Below, one piece after another: positions 1 through 9,982 of a DNA stretch of 64,000 bases. Position 1 is the first letter of the stretch. Every line of letters starts with the position of its first letter. Made by a program: the position numbers and the translations under genes. The notes below the pieces were generated by a model, which searched no databases, was not told the DNA's origin, and worked only from the letters and a program-made list of their open reading frames with translations. Source of the DNA: Galeopsis tetrahit (Eukaryota > Streptophyta > Magnoliopsida > Lamiales > Lamiaceae); the NCBI GenBank assembly GCA_963675135.1, contig OY776121.1, forward strand, positions 84,094,875 to 84,158,874. Reading direction: 5' to 3'.

Positions 1-286
1 TGCCCCCCGGTTCGTTGGAGTTTTTTCTATCTCATCATCAAAAGGGGAATCACAAAATTATTAATATTCCACAATTTAATTATATTGTTAATGAAAATAA
101 CTAATCTCTTTCGCTTAAAAATTCTCACTTATTTACTTTTTATATCATTTACTTTTTCTTACACAGTATATTTACTTTATTATTTTTAAAAAAAAAAAAA
201 AAACATCAATACCCTAATTTTATTTTTTAATTTTCGTGTTCAAATTATCTGAAAAGAGATCGAGGGAGTAATATATTTGAGTAAAG
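1..286. other. AT-rich intergenic DNA, no gene seen
   Basis: The stretch has long A and T runs and no coding signal on either strand. A solo motif at 263-270 (GAGGGAGTA-like) resembles a Stowaway MITE end, but I found no partner for it. Confidence 0.6.
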
Positions 287-864
287 CCAAAGTCATGTAT
301 AAAATCGATAATATACAAGAAATTGAGTTGACCAAATCAACGGCCAACCATTAAACGTTGACTTTTTTTTTTGTGTGTAATTTATGGTAATTTTTTTGAT
401 AATTTTTTTCCGAAAACGTGTATGTTGGAAAATGTAAGTCATTATAACTAAAAAGTGCAACACAATATTACTGTAAAGTGTAACACATTTTTTTATTAAA
501 AAGTGTAAGTCAATATAATTAAAAAGTGCAACACAATTTTTAATGAAAAGTACCGTAAGTCATTATAACTAAAAAGTGCAACACAATATTATTAAAAAGT
601 GCAAGTAAGTATAATTGAAAAGTACACAATATTTAATGAAAAATGTAAGTTATTATAACTGAAAAGTGCACGTCTATACAATAAAATGTGCAATATAACT
701 GAAAATATTATTTTCGAAGAAGTGCAAATCATTACAATTGAAAAATATAATACAAAAAAAAAAAAAAAATTACCAAAAAAAATTCGAAAATATCAACAAT
801 CAATGGTTGACTGTTGATTTTGTGAATCCAGTTTTTTATACAGAATTGATTTCATAGAAGACCA
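287..864. mobile_element. Non-autonomous MULE-like element with internal repeats
   Basis: The ends form an imperfect inverted repeat of about 70 bp: the block around AAATCAACGGCCAACCATT near 335 pairs with the reverse complement of the block near 800-830. The flanks are near-identical 9-mers, TGAGTAAAG at 278-286 and TGAGTAAAA at 865-873 (8/9), the duplication size expected of Mutator-like elements. The interior (about 425-750) is a run of degenerate direct repeats of the form AAGTGCAACACAATATT and TGTAAGTCATTATAACT, with no open reading frame. The 9-bp duplication and long TIRs suggest a MULE; the superfamily call is inference. Confidence 0.6.
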
Positions 865-873
865 TGAGTAAAA

Positions 874-1386
874 TAACTAATATTGTATTATTTTAAAAGG
901 TTAATAATACGGAGTATGATGCAACTTTTGCATACTATTTGCCCATATATTAAAAGTTGAAAAACATATATGGATAAAGTGTGTCTAAAAATGGATCAAT
1001 GTAGAAATTAGTAGGTACCTGCTCATGAATTTCACCAATAGACCTTTTGTACCACCAGTTCATACTCATAGTATCGGCGGTGTACCTGTTGAATTCAAAA
1101 GGAAAGGAAAGAAATCGTGATTAAACGCAATTGGGGTGTTTAACTTAAATGGAGTATATATACATACACAAACTATGATTATGAACTGAATAAAGGAAAT
1201 TTTAATTTATTATTGAAGATTTAGTTGAACAAATTAAAGATTGGCACGTGGCCAATTGGGATTATTTTTGTACAGTCCTCGCCTAATATTCGAGTGACTT
1301 ATACCCAACTCATTTATACACCTAGCCATAGAATTTGGTCACATTCGATCATAGCCCTCCCCGCCTATGACACCCATGCTTTTGAA
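874..1386. other. Intergenic DNA, no gene seen
   Basis: No open reading frame or splice-supported exon was recognised. A G-box core (CACGTG) lies at about 1245, but no gene lies near it. Confidence 0.6.
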
Positions 1387-1682
1387 TTCTCCGTTCCATA
1401 ATTATTTGCACATTTTTTTTATTGAAATGTTCCAAAATTATTTGTACACTCTTAATATGAAAATACTCTACAAAATTAATATTCTATCAAGATCATTTTA
1501 TTTTTAAAATTGACACTAATTTTTTACATACATTTTACTTTACACATCATCAAATTCATTTTACACCTCATTAAATTATCTAAAATACCTCTAATTTATC
1601 TTACATTACCAACCACTAAATCATCATTTCTTAACAATTGTGTAGATCAAACCGTGCAAATAATCTCGGGATGGAGAAAGTA
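1387..1682. mobile_element. Stowaway-type MITE, family S1 copy A
   Basis: The copy starts TTCTCCGTTCCATAATTATT and ends in GGGATGGAGAAAG before TA, an inverted match to the CTCCCTCCGTCCC terminus. The internal phrases ATTATTTGCACA, CTTAATATGGAAATA-like and TTTACTTTACACATCATC recur in the other S1 copies. It has no coding capacity. The TA duplication and termini are those of Stowaway (Tc1/mariner) MITEs. Confidence 0.75.
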
Positions 1683-2537
1683 TTAAATTGCCTCTTTTCC
1701 ATTTTGGACAGTATTTTATTAAAGGGTGGGACTATTAGCATTTCATACAATGTTATACACACTCATAATTTTAAAGATAAAAATAAATATGTATAAAATG
1801 ACTAAATAACCTTTATATAAATAAAGAGTAAAGTAATTAAAAAAATCTGAAAAAACATAATTAAAATTTGAAAAATATTTTACAAAATCAGCTAAATATT
1901 TAAAATAATAAATCAATTAATTTTTTTTGAAAAAAAAACTGAGAAGATTTAATAAAATCTGAAAATATTCAAAAATAAATAAATAAAAATAATCAAATAA
2001 AAAATTCAAAAATTAATTAAAGATAAATAAAATCGTAAAAATATTTTTAAAATTTTTAAAAATATTTAAAATAACAAGGTACAAATTCAAATTAATCTAA
2101 AAAAGATAAATAATTCAAAAATTAATTAAAGGTAAAAAGATAAATAAATTAAATTAATTTTGAAAATTTAGTTGATTTTTAATATTTTTAAATTTTATTT
2201 AGCTGTAATTTATTTTTGAAGATTTTTATTTTATATTTGATTTTTTAAAGATTGAGTTGATTTTTCTTTCTCTTTTTTATTTAGTTTTACGAAATTTTGA
2301 ATTCTTTAGGTGATGTTTTGAATTTAATTATTTTAAGTTTTATTTAAAAAAAAATAGATTTAATTAAAAAAACAATTTAATTATTATAAAATTTTAGTTG
2401 GTTTAAATAATTTTATATTTTTAAATAAATTTTTCCATTCAATTTTTTTAATATTTATTTGATTTTTTTATATATTTTTCATTTTTTTTCATATTATTGA
2501 ATATATTTTTTGTTAATTTATTTTTAACATTTATATA
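1683..2537. other. Extremely AT-rich intergenic DNA
   Basis: Runs of A, T and AAT/TTA dominate. The left half is rich in A-type motifs (AATCAGCTAAATATTTAAAA) and the right half in their approximate complements, so it may be a decayed foldback sequence. No gene is seen. Confidence 0.5.
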
Positions 2538-3042
2538 CTCGTCCCATTTTTCACTTTCCTTTTATGATGTCCCACAATAAGTTAATAAGTTCCCTAATCC
2601 ATTTTTAACATACTCTCGTATTATTTTTTCTCTTTCAATCACATCACTATTATTTTATCTCATTCTCATCTATTATTTTCTCTCTCACCATCACATCAAT
2701 TGTACTACATCTATTATTTTATACTCCTAGGATGTCCCAAAATTACTTGCACACTCTTAATATGGAAATACCTCACAAAATTAATAACCTTACAACATCA
2801 TTTTATTTTCAAATTTATCACTCCTTTTTTCCATACATTTCACTTTACACATCATCAAATCCACTTTACACATCATCAAATTACCTAAAATACCCCTCAT
2901 TTATCTTACATCAACCACTAAATTCACTTTTCTTAAAAAACGTGCCGGTCAAACTATTCAAGTTATTTCGGGACGGAGGGAGTAGTATATTTTAATCAAA
3001 ACACCCAAAAGAAAGGGTAAAATTATAGTGGAACAAATGGAG
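2538..3042. mobile_element. Stowaway-type MITE (family S2) interrupted by an S1 MITE
   Basis: The left part (2538-2721) begins CTCGTCCCATTTTTCACTTT after TA. The right part (2985-3042) ends in GAACAAATGGAG before TA. The two halves together match the uninterrupted S2-like copy at 32035-32263: both contain CTACATCTATTATTTTAT followed by TTTAATCAAAA. The middle is S1 copy B. Confidence 0.75.
2724..2982. mobile_element. Stowaway-type MITE, family S1 copy B (nested)
   Basis: The 259-bp element is flanked by TA on both sides. It shares CTTAATATGGAAATACC, CACTTTACACATCATCAAAT and CGGGACGGAGGGAG with other S1 copies. It splits the S2 element, so it is the younger insertion. Confidence 0.85.
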
Positions 3043-3118
3043 TATTTTTTAAGATTGAGTTGATTTTTATAATGTTGTTTTAGTTTTTATTCAATTTGTA
3101 TTTTTATTTTGGGTTAGT

Positions 3119-3743
3119 CTTATGTGAAATATTGCATACATGTATTCCATCCCAATTAGGCAAGTCAAAACCTTAAGTTCAAAAGTCAAATTAAGTCAAT
3201 TTTAAAAAATTTGCGGGTCATAAGCCTGGATCCGGGTTGCCCAAAAAATTCGCGGGTTGCAAACAGGTGGTTTACTACATGACCAAAATATTGTTACTAC
3301 AAGGCCAAAATATTACCACTGCTACAAGGCCAAAAATTTAATACTACATGTCAAAACATTCTGAAAAATTCACCAAAAAATAAAGTCTCCAGAATATTTT
3401 TGAACATGTAGTAATACACTTTTGATCTTGTAGTGATAAAATTTTGGTCTTGTAGTAACATTGTTTTAGTCGTGTAGTAGCCGAATAAGTCAAAATTATT
3501 TTAGTAATTTTGCCCCCAAAAAATAAGTGTCCATAATATTTTTGGACTTGTAGTAATACATTTTTGACCTTGTAGTGACAAAATTTAGTTCTTGTAGTAA
3601 CATAATTTTGGTCATGTAGTAAAATAATAGTATATTAGAGTGAACATAAATATTTTAATTAAGGTTGACCCGCTTTGACCCACAAATTTTGACCTAATTT
3701 ATCTTAATTAGTCATATTGTATGCATGCAATATTGCATATAAG
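3119..3743. mobile_element. Foldback-like element with repeated CTTGTAGTA motifs
   Basis: The ends CTTATGTGAAATATTGCAT (left) and the complement of ATGCAATATTGCATATAAG (right) form a degenerate inverted repeat. Inside the ends, GCGGGTCAT and GACCCGCTTTGACC also pair. The core (3270-3640) is an imperfect hairpin built of repeats like CTACAAGGCCAAAATATT on the left and TTTTGGTCTTGTAGTAACA on the right. There is no ORF. The superfamily is not clear and the exact ends are approximate. Confidence 0.5.
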
Positions 3744-3980
3744 TTTTTGTGTTTTATTTCAAGTATTGAAGGGCATATGAAAAAGAATTGGGGTGTACGT
3801 GTTTAGTGATAAAAATTAATTTTTAAATTAGTAGTAGGTTGTGTTTAACATTTGGAATGTGTACAACATTGTATAGATGTTAATAGCCTCACCCTTCATT
3901 AAATTGTCTATTTTAAAAATAAAAATAAAATTACTTTATTCATTTCAACTATTCTCTCTAAACATATATATTATCCCCTA

Positions 3981-4257
3981 GTCGCCCCGTTCTATAATTA
4001 TTTGCACACCATTTTTTTATTGAAACATTCTAAAATTATTTACACATTCTTAATATGGAAATACCTACAAAATTAATACCCTTCCAACATCATTTTATTT
4101 TTAAAATTGTTACTCATTTTTACATACATTTTACTTTACATCTTATCAAATCACCTAAAATACTCATATTTTATCTTACATCACCCACCATTAAATTCTT
4201 TTTTTTTTTTTAAATTGTGTCGGTTAAATTGTGCAAATAATCTAAACAGGGAGGGAG
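3981..4257. mobile_element. Stowaway-type MITE, family S1 copy C
   Basis: The copy begins with a degraded CCCCGTTCTATAATTATTTG end and closes with CAGGGAGGGAG. It shares TTAATATGGAAATACCTA and ATACATTTTACTTTACA with copies A, B and G. Confidence 0.75.
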
Positions 4258-4367
4258 CAATAAATTTGCGGGGCAGTATTTATTTTACGTGTCAGCCCAT
4301 TTTTTCCGTGGGTGAGATAATGAACAGACTATAATATATAACAAATGAAATTATTCTTAATTGTTGT

Positions 4368-4450
4368 TGTGCGGCTTGTGCTCAAGTGGTTTAGCTCCCG
4401 ATGGTCTATGTGGTTCAAGTCAAAGTAGATGCATTTTCCGCCTTTCTTTT
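4368..4450 (+). other. Possible tRNA-derived SINE head
   Basis: GCTCAAGTGGTTTAG (about 4380) resembles a pol III A box and GTGGTTCAAGTC (about 4411) a B box, about 30 bp apart as in tRNA-derived SINEs. No clover-leaf can be folded around them, so it is not a tRNA gene. The large MULE is inserted just downstream at 4471, possibly inside the SINE body. Weak call. Confidence 0.25.
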
Positions 4451-4470
4451 TTTATCCATAATTTTTTTTT

Positions 4471-4673
4471 GAGAAAATTGCAGATGTAGTCCCGTTAACC
4501 ATGTGTGTGTTGGTTTTTGGTCCCAAGGTATTTGAGTTTGGTCCCGCACGATACTATTGTTGCAAGTTTGGTCCCACACGATACTTTTATTGCAAGTTTG
4601 ATCCCACACGATACTTTTATTGCAAGTTTGGTCCCACACGATACTTTTATTGCAAGTTTGGTCCCACCATTAC
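4471..4673 (+). repeat. Left TIR of the MULE with 30-bp tandem array
   Basis: A 66-bp leader is followed by units at 4537-4566, 4567-4596, 4597-4626 and 4627-4656 and a partial unit at 4657-4673. The unit is the 20-mer TTTGGTCCCACACGATACTT followed by TTATTGCAAG. The unit nearest the end is a distinct variant (CCCGCACG, TATTGTTG), and the same variant occupies the same place in the other TIR. Confidence 0.93.
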
Positions 4674-5380
4674 ATTTTCCATTTAAAGCACTTACAGATT
4701 TGGTCCCATTGGATATAAATGAGATTTTTCCCGGCTGTTAGCAAGGTTGGAGGGAAAAAATTACCTTCTTTTGCAATTTTGGTCCCATAGGATACAAATT
4801 ATACATTTGACACTTTTTTTTTTTTTTTTGCAATTTTGGAGGGAAAAAATTACATTGGAGGGAAAAATAAAAATTACATTTTTTCCCTCCAAACACTATT
4901 TTAGAGGGAAATCAGACATTGAAACCTGTTGTCCATTGGATATAAATCACATTTTACCACATATATTCTTCATTTCTACAACAGAAACCACACACCATAC
5001 CTATCTTGCAAAATAAAATGAATAACCTACTCATATATGCATCAAAATAACCTGCTCAAATATGCCAAAAAAACCAATAACCTGCTCAACATCTATTAAA
5101 ATAACCTGCTCAAATATGCATAGCCAAAAATATCAATGTGGAAAGCAAAAAAAAAAAAACCAATAACCTGCTCAACATCTATTAAGCAAAAATAAACCAC
5201 TAGTTTAATATTAAGCTCCCACAAGTAATGAACATTGTAGCTTCAAAATAAACCTAAGCCACTACAATCTGATATTATAATAGTTTCAAAAGGCAAAAAG
5301 ATAAATACACATTGCAGTGGCTTAAAAGACAAAAAGATGGGGATTCAACATCTACACTAAACATTTCTAATCCACAAACG
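4674..5380. other. MULE 3' subterminal region
   Basis: This lies between the left TIR and the transposase stop. It holds degenerate extensions of the terminal repeat (TTTGGTCCCATTGGATATAAA at about 4697, less perfect at 4780 and 4930), three copies of GGAGGGAAAAA-type sequence (4749-4915), and short direct repeats of AATAACCTGCTCAA (5021-5190). It probably contains the transposase 3' UTR. No ORF of substance. Confidence 0.6.
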
Positions 5381-8300
5381 CTAGACCTTCTTCTTCCATT
5401 TTCCTTTATTCACCGAAGCAGCCTCAGTTAGACTAGATTGTGTGACATATTTCTTACCTCCTATTGAGGTTACTTGCATACCATCTTTTTTAGTGCTTAA
5501 ACCACTGCCACTAACATGTCTTGATAGTTTTCCTCCTCCAATGAAACTCTTTGTATTAAATGTCATAGATACAACCTCCTATCAATTAGGAAATAAACAA
5601 AAAAATATCAGCTTAAGTTAAAACAGTGAGTAATTCAGTACAATATGCATATAAGCAATGAAAAACATTACATTGGAGTTGGGGATGACATCTCTGTTTA
5701 ATTGTGGTACTCCTCCAATGAACTTATTTGAGTTAAATCCAACTATTTCACCAGCTTCCTATCAAAATAAACAATAATTATCAAAATATGTACTAATTAA
5801 TAAAATATGCATGTAAAAAAGATGTAATGGTTTTACATTCGATGGCCTGCCTCCTCCAATTTTTAAAGGTCTTTCTTTAGTTGATCCACTCTTTGAGTTA
5901 ACTTTCCTCTTTGATGCCATAAATTTCCTGCCTTGCACAGTGGTAGGCCTGTTCTGTTGCATCTGAGAATTCTGTACAATATAGATGCAATTAGTTATAA
6001 TCTGAAATTAAAAAAATATATATAATCTGAAATTTAATTTTTTTTTAAACTTACATCAAGTTCATCTTCTTGGGTCATTGGTGGTGCCAAATATTGGTCC
6101 TGAGTTATTTCTTCGAGTTCATTTGTAGTACGTGATGGTCCATCTGCTGATTTCCTCAACTTGCAACCATTCTTGTTATGCCCTTTCTCATTGCAAAACT
6201 TGCAAGTTACAGTGAACTTTTGTTTACCCATAGTTTGAAGACCTTTTTTCTTTTTGCTCCCTTCTTTGTTCTTACTTCCTTTTTCATCAGCTCCCATCCT
6301 TCTATTCTTCTTAGGTCTGCCAGCTTTTCTCTTTCCAAAGTTAGGTGGCAATGGTGGTATGTAACCAGTTTTAGGCCACAACTCATCACCATTCAATGGT
6401 GGTATACAATGAGAATACACAGAATGATATGTTTCAATGCTATAACAATTATGTACATAGTCCTCAACATCTTCCCCTTGAGCACTAATTGCACTAACAG
6501 CATGAATGCATGGTATTCCGGAAAGCTCCCACTCCCTACAAGCACATGTGCGTTCCCTCAATTCAACGGCATACCTCGTACCTTCAAAGACTGATACTTC
6601 GTATGTCCATTCACTTGATTTTATAGGCATGCAAACACCCGAGATACGCATCTTATTCTTCAACTCCAATCTGATTTTTTCACAAACCTTTTGCCCTTCC
6701 CATCTTCTTGCACATTTATCTCTTTTGGTTGCAAGTCTTTTCATAATGAACTCTCTTATCCATTCCAACATTGTGATAATTGGTTTATCTCTAGCATCCA
6801 TTATGCAAGCATTGAATACCTCACACATGTTATTCACTAATGTGTCACACTTAGCAAATGTGCTAAAGTGTGATCTTGACCATTGTGCAGGAGGCTTCTC
6901 TTGCAGCCACTTAAGACATCTTGGGTCCTTCTCACCAATCCTTCTCATGGCTCTATCAAATGCAGGAACATTGGTAGTCTTAGCTGCTACCCAAAGCAAT
7001 TTCTTGAAGTGATCACCTCTATAACCTGCTTTCTTCATATTTCCATGTAGATGTCGTACACAAAATCTATTATCAACATTTGGCAATACCTTCTCAAATG
7101 CAGGTATCAATCCTTTTTGCTTATCTGACATGAAAACATAATTATCCTCTCTCCCTTCAAGTAAATCATCTTTGATCAATTGCAAAAACCACTCCCATGC
7201 CTCTTTTGTCTCACTTCCAACCACAGCATATGCCAACGGGTATGGATCATTATTAGGGTCCATACAAACTGCACTAAGTAGCACCCCACCATTTGGACCT
7301 TTTAAGTGACAGCCATCCACTCCTATCCATGGTCTACACCCCGACCTAAATCCCTGCTTCAAGGCATGCAAGCATATATAAAGTCTATTGAATCTCGTAT
7401 TCCCACCACTATCACCCTCGGTCCTCAAAATAATTGTTGAACCAGGGTTCTTGTTAAGCAAAGTTTGAACATAGTCCCACAACTTACCATATTGCTCAGT
7501 ACTATCACCCTCAATCCTCTGCAATGCTATTTGCTTGGCTCTGTAAGCTTGGTAGTTGGATATGTAACAACCCAATTTTTTCATTGCAGATTTCTTCCAA
7601 CCCCTGCATCCCTTATGTGGTTCAGACCTCCAATCATCTTCAAATTCTTTTGCCAACCAAGCTGAGTTTGCATTCGTGACACGATATGTCCTAGCACAAG
7701 AATGGTCGGCGTTTATTTCTCTAATCTGGAAGGATTATTGGTCTTTTACCTTCAATGCATTGATATGCCAGTCACAACCATCAGCTTTGCACCTTGCATA
7801 TATCCTTCTACCATCATTTTTTGTAAAACCCAGATTTCTTCCAGTTTGGACACTATGAGTGTTCACTGCATCCTTGAACAATTTCTTAGTGGCAAATATC
7901 TGTTCCAAAAAGAATTCTGGACTACTTGCTTGGGATGGCCTGAAAACCAATTCTCCATTCACACTTGGACTCTCATTTTCTGAATTCTCATCAATGCTAT
8001 CAAAATCCTCTTCATCAAACATTGGATCATCTTCTTCACTTGTTGATGAGGCCCCTTCATCAAAAATCAGATTAGCTTGCTCACCAGCCCACTCTACTTC
8101 CATATCTACATTTTCATCAAAGATGATGTCATCTAATAATTCTTCTCCACTGTCTTCTCTGCAATTAAAATCAGTATCCTCCTCTCCATCATCCATATCA
8201 TCTAGTTCATCCTCAACTCTCATGCCTAAGAGCATTATTTCATCCCCAACAGTATGATCCTCTACATCAATAGGTTTGGTTTGCTTATATGTTGGCCTAT

Positions 8301-9043
8301 AGTTAGGTGATAAATCATCAAGATTATTCTCAATAGTTAGTAGCATTCCTGGTGATTTAGGCACAACATCAATCCCCAATTCCAACAATTCATCCTCATT
8401 ATAAAATTCTACTTCCCCCAATACTTCACCCCCATCCCTAGTGTGTGTATTTTCTAATTTAACTGGTTTGACTGCATCCAACCACATCGTTATTTCTTTG
8501 TTGATAGCACCATTAAAACATTGTTCCAAGTCAAAAAAAACCCTCAACTAAATTCATTGTACCATCTCTCCACAACCCATAATACACCTTCTTGCCTAAA
8601 TACCCTAACTGCTCACATAACTTATCCAAATACTCAAATGAACACCTTTTATATTCTACAAAATCAAACACACTAACAATACCTCCAATGTAATCATACT
8701 TTTCACCAGATTCAATCAACATTCCACCATGTCGTATTTTAATGGTGTAAAAACTCTTGAGGAATGGCTTTTGTCCTGCAAAAAGAAAAAAATCATCAAA
8801 TTTCATTAATATGTAAACAATGTTAAACAATTAAAATTGAAGATATTAAGTTAATTAAACACTGGAGAGTAGATAACGTAAGCACAATATGTGATCAATT
8901 TTCAGAATAAGAAACTAACTCCATTCATATAGTGGGCTTGATTCTATTTCCAGAATAAGAAACTAACACCATAATAAAAATGTGGGTTTATTTTTTCAAA
9001 TGTGATAAATTTCCAAGAATAAGAAACTATGTGAACATAGTCC

Positions 9044-9057
9044 CACAAAACAAACCC
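9044..9057 (+). repeat. 14-bp direct repeat left of captured fragment
   Basis: CACAAAACAAACCC occurs here and again at 9376-9389, immediately after the captured sequence. It may mark the repair event that inserted the foreign segment. Confidence 0.7.
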
Positions 9058-9141
9058 ACAGTATGAACTGAAGCCACAAAACAAACTCACATTTGAAAAA
9101 AAATCATCATTTTAATGGTGTAAAAAAAATTTCATTATAAG

Positions 9142-9375
9142 AATCAACAGTGATGCCCCTGGAGTGCCACAGAATTTTCTTCCATCCAAGCCAATGTCTG
9201 GTTTAGTTCAGCGCCTCAAAGGAAAGCAGGGAAGGTTCCGTCAAAATTTATCAGGGAAGCGTGTAGAATTTACTAGCAGGACTGTTATATCTCCTGACCC
9301 AAATTTGAAAATTACTGAGGTCAAGCTTTCTTCTTACCCAAAAGATTCAATCTGCTTGACATTGTTTTGACAGGT
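9142..9375 (+). pseudogene. Captured fragment of the RNA polymerase III largest subunit gene (NRPC1)
   Basis: The plus strand encodes about 60 continuous residues containing INSDAPGVPQ, QRLKGKQGRFR, NLSGKRVEFT and RTVISPDPNLKITE. This is the switch region of multisubunit RNA polymerase largest subunits. GKQGRFR and NLSGKRV are the Pol III form; Pol II has a different GKEGRIR-type version (family knowledge). At the end of the exon a 54-bp piece, GTCAAG to TTTTGACAG (9320-9373), looks like a shortened intron followed by the first bases of the next exon, so the capture was from genomic DNA, not mRNA. Two glycines normally invariant in the family are replaced (Q in RFRQNL, S in FTSRT). It has no start or stop context of its own. 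Confidence 0.85.
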
Positions 9376-9389
9376 CACAAAACAAACCC
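9376..9389 (+). repeat. 14-bp direct repeat right of captured fragment
   Basis: Identical to 9044-9057. It abuts the last captured bases (the GT after the TTTTGACAG acceptor). Confidence 0.7.
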
Positions 9390-9982
9390 CTAAAAAAATC
9401 CCTGAAAATCCAAATAAACCTCTCGCAAGAAAAACAGAGTCATTGTACCACCTAAAAAAAACCCTATAAAAAATCTTTGAAAATCCAAACTAAAATCCTT
9501 GAAAATCCAAAAAATTGCCTAAGCCCTAAACCTAAATTCCTGAAAACGCAAATAATCGCTTAAAATAGAGCAAAAAATCGTCAGTTCAGAGCAGAAAATA
9601 GATGATATGTAAGCGCAACACAGTGAGCATACATACCATAATCGATGTCGCCGTATTCCACCGAGTTCTTCCTATGCAGCATTTTTCTCTTCGAATCAAA
9701 TAGATATGTGCAAAAATCGTTTCAGAAAACTAGGGTTCATGGATTATTGGGACGATTTGAGAATATTTGGTGGAGTTGAGATTTCTTGCGTGTGCGTGAG
9801 TGTTTTTCTTCTAGAGAGGAGAATTGTTTCATAAGAATTGAATATGTCCTTTTGATACTTAAGTCACTGTAAGGCATTTGAAAATTGAAAATTGCCTTTT
9901 GAAAATTGCATCAGTTAAGTGTTGATAGTTTTGGGGTTAGATTGCAAGATATATTAAATTTGGGATCGAATTTATAATAAAA

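Larger units (their letters stand above)
8776..9636 (-). other. Intron 1 of the MULE transposase gene
   Basis: The donor is GTATGT below 9637 and the acceptor TTTTTGCAG just above 8775. The 861-bp intron holds the captured NRPC1 fragment and three direct repeats of AGAATAAGAAACTA (about 8905, 8953 and 9016). On the transposase strand the captured piece reads antisense. Confidence 0.75.
5381..9682 (-). pseudogene. MuDR-type MULE transposase, five exons, one frameshift and one stop
   Basis: The exons in order of transcription are 9637-9682, 6055-8775, 5837-5971, 5672-5758 and 5381-5578. All introns are GT-AG and all phases agree. The reassembled reading frame is about 1060 codons. An N-terminal PB1-like region (8531-8770, motif FYTIKIRHGG) is followed by an acidic linker and a MuDR DNA-binding domain (about 7740-7900, with CKADGCDWHI). 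The DDE core follows, with VDGCHLKG near 7310, FMSDKQKG near 7120 and RHLHGN near 7050. Then come a SWIM zinc finger (CACREWELSGIPCIH, about 6500-6550) and a CCHC knuckle (CKFCNEKGHNKNGC, about 6160-6205). The lesions are an eight-T run at about 8532-8540, where seven would keep frame, and a TAA at 7735-7737 in otherwise continuous frame. Both could be sequencing errors, but together they suggest an inactive copy. The start ATG at 9680-9682 gives a 15-residue first exon whose phase fits exon 2. Confidence 0.88.

Noticed and set aside
4368..4450. A tRNA gene
   Set aside because: Box-like motifs exist but no acceptor stem or anticodon arm can be formed. At best it is a SINE head.
4537..4673. 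CRISPR-like array of 30-bp repeats
   Set aside because: The repeats are contiguous with no spacers, are mirrored in an inverted copy, and the DNA is plant nuclear.
4415..4741. Overlapping ORFs with repeated FGPTRYFYCK or DQTCNKSIVW peptides
   Set aside because: They are translations of the 30-bp TIR array in several frames and both strands. 30 bp is a multiple of three, so any frame stays open.
6178..8257. Plus-strand ORFs across the transposase
   Set aside because: Antisense shadows of the minus-strand transposase, which has clear domain motifs.
8531..8830. Stand-alone 99-residue gene
   Set aside because: Its 3' part is the frameshifted N-terminal end of the transposase and its first residues are intron 1; the acceptor is at 8776-8777.
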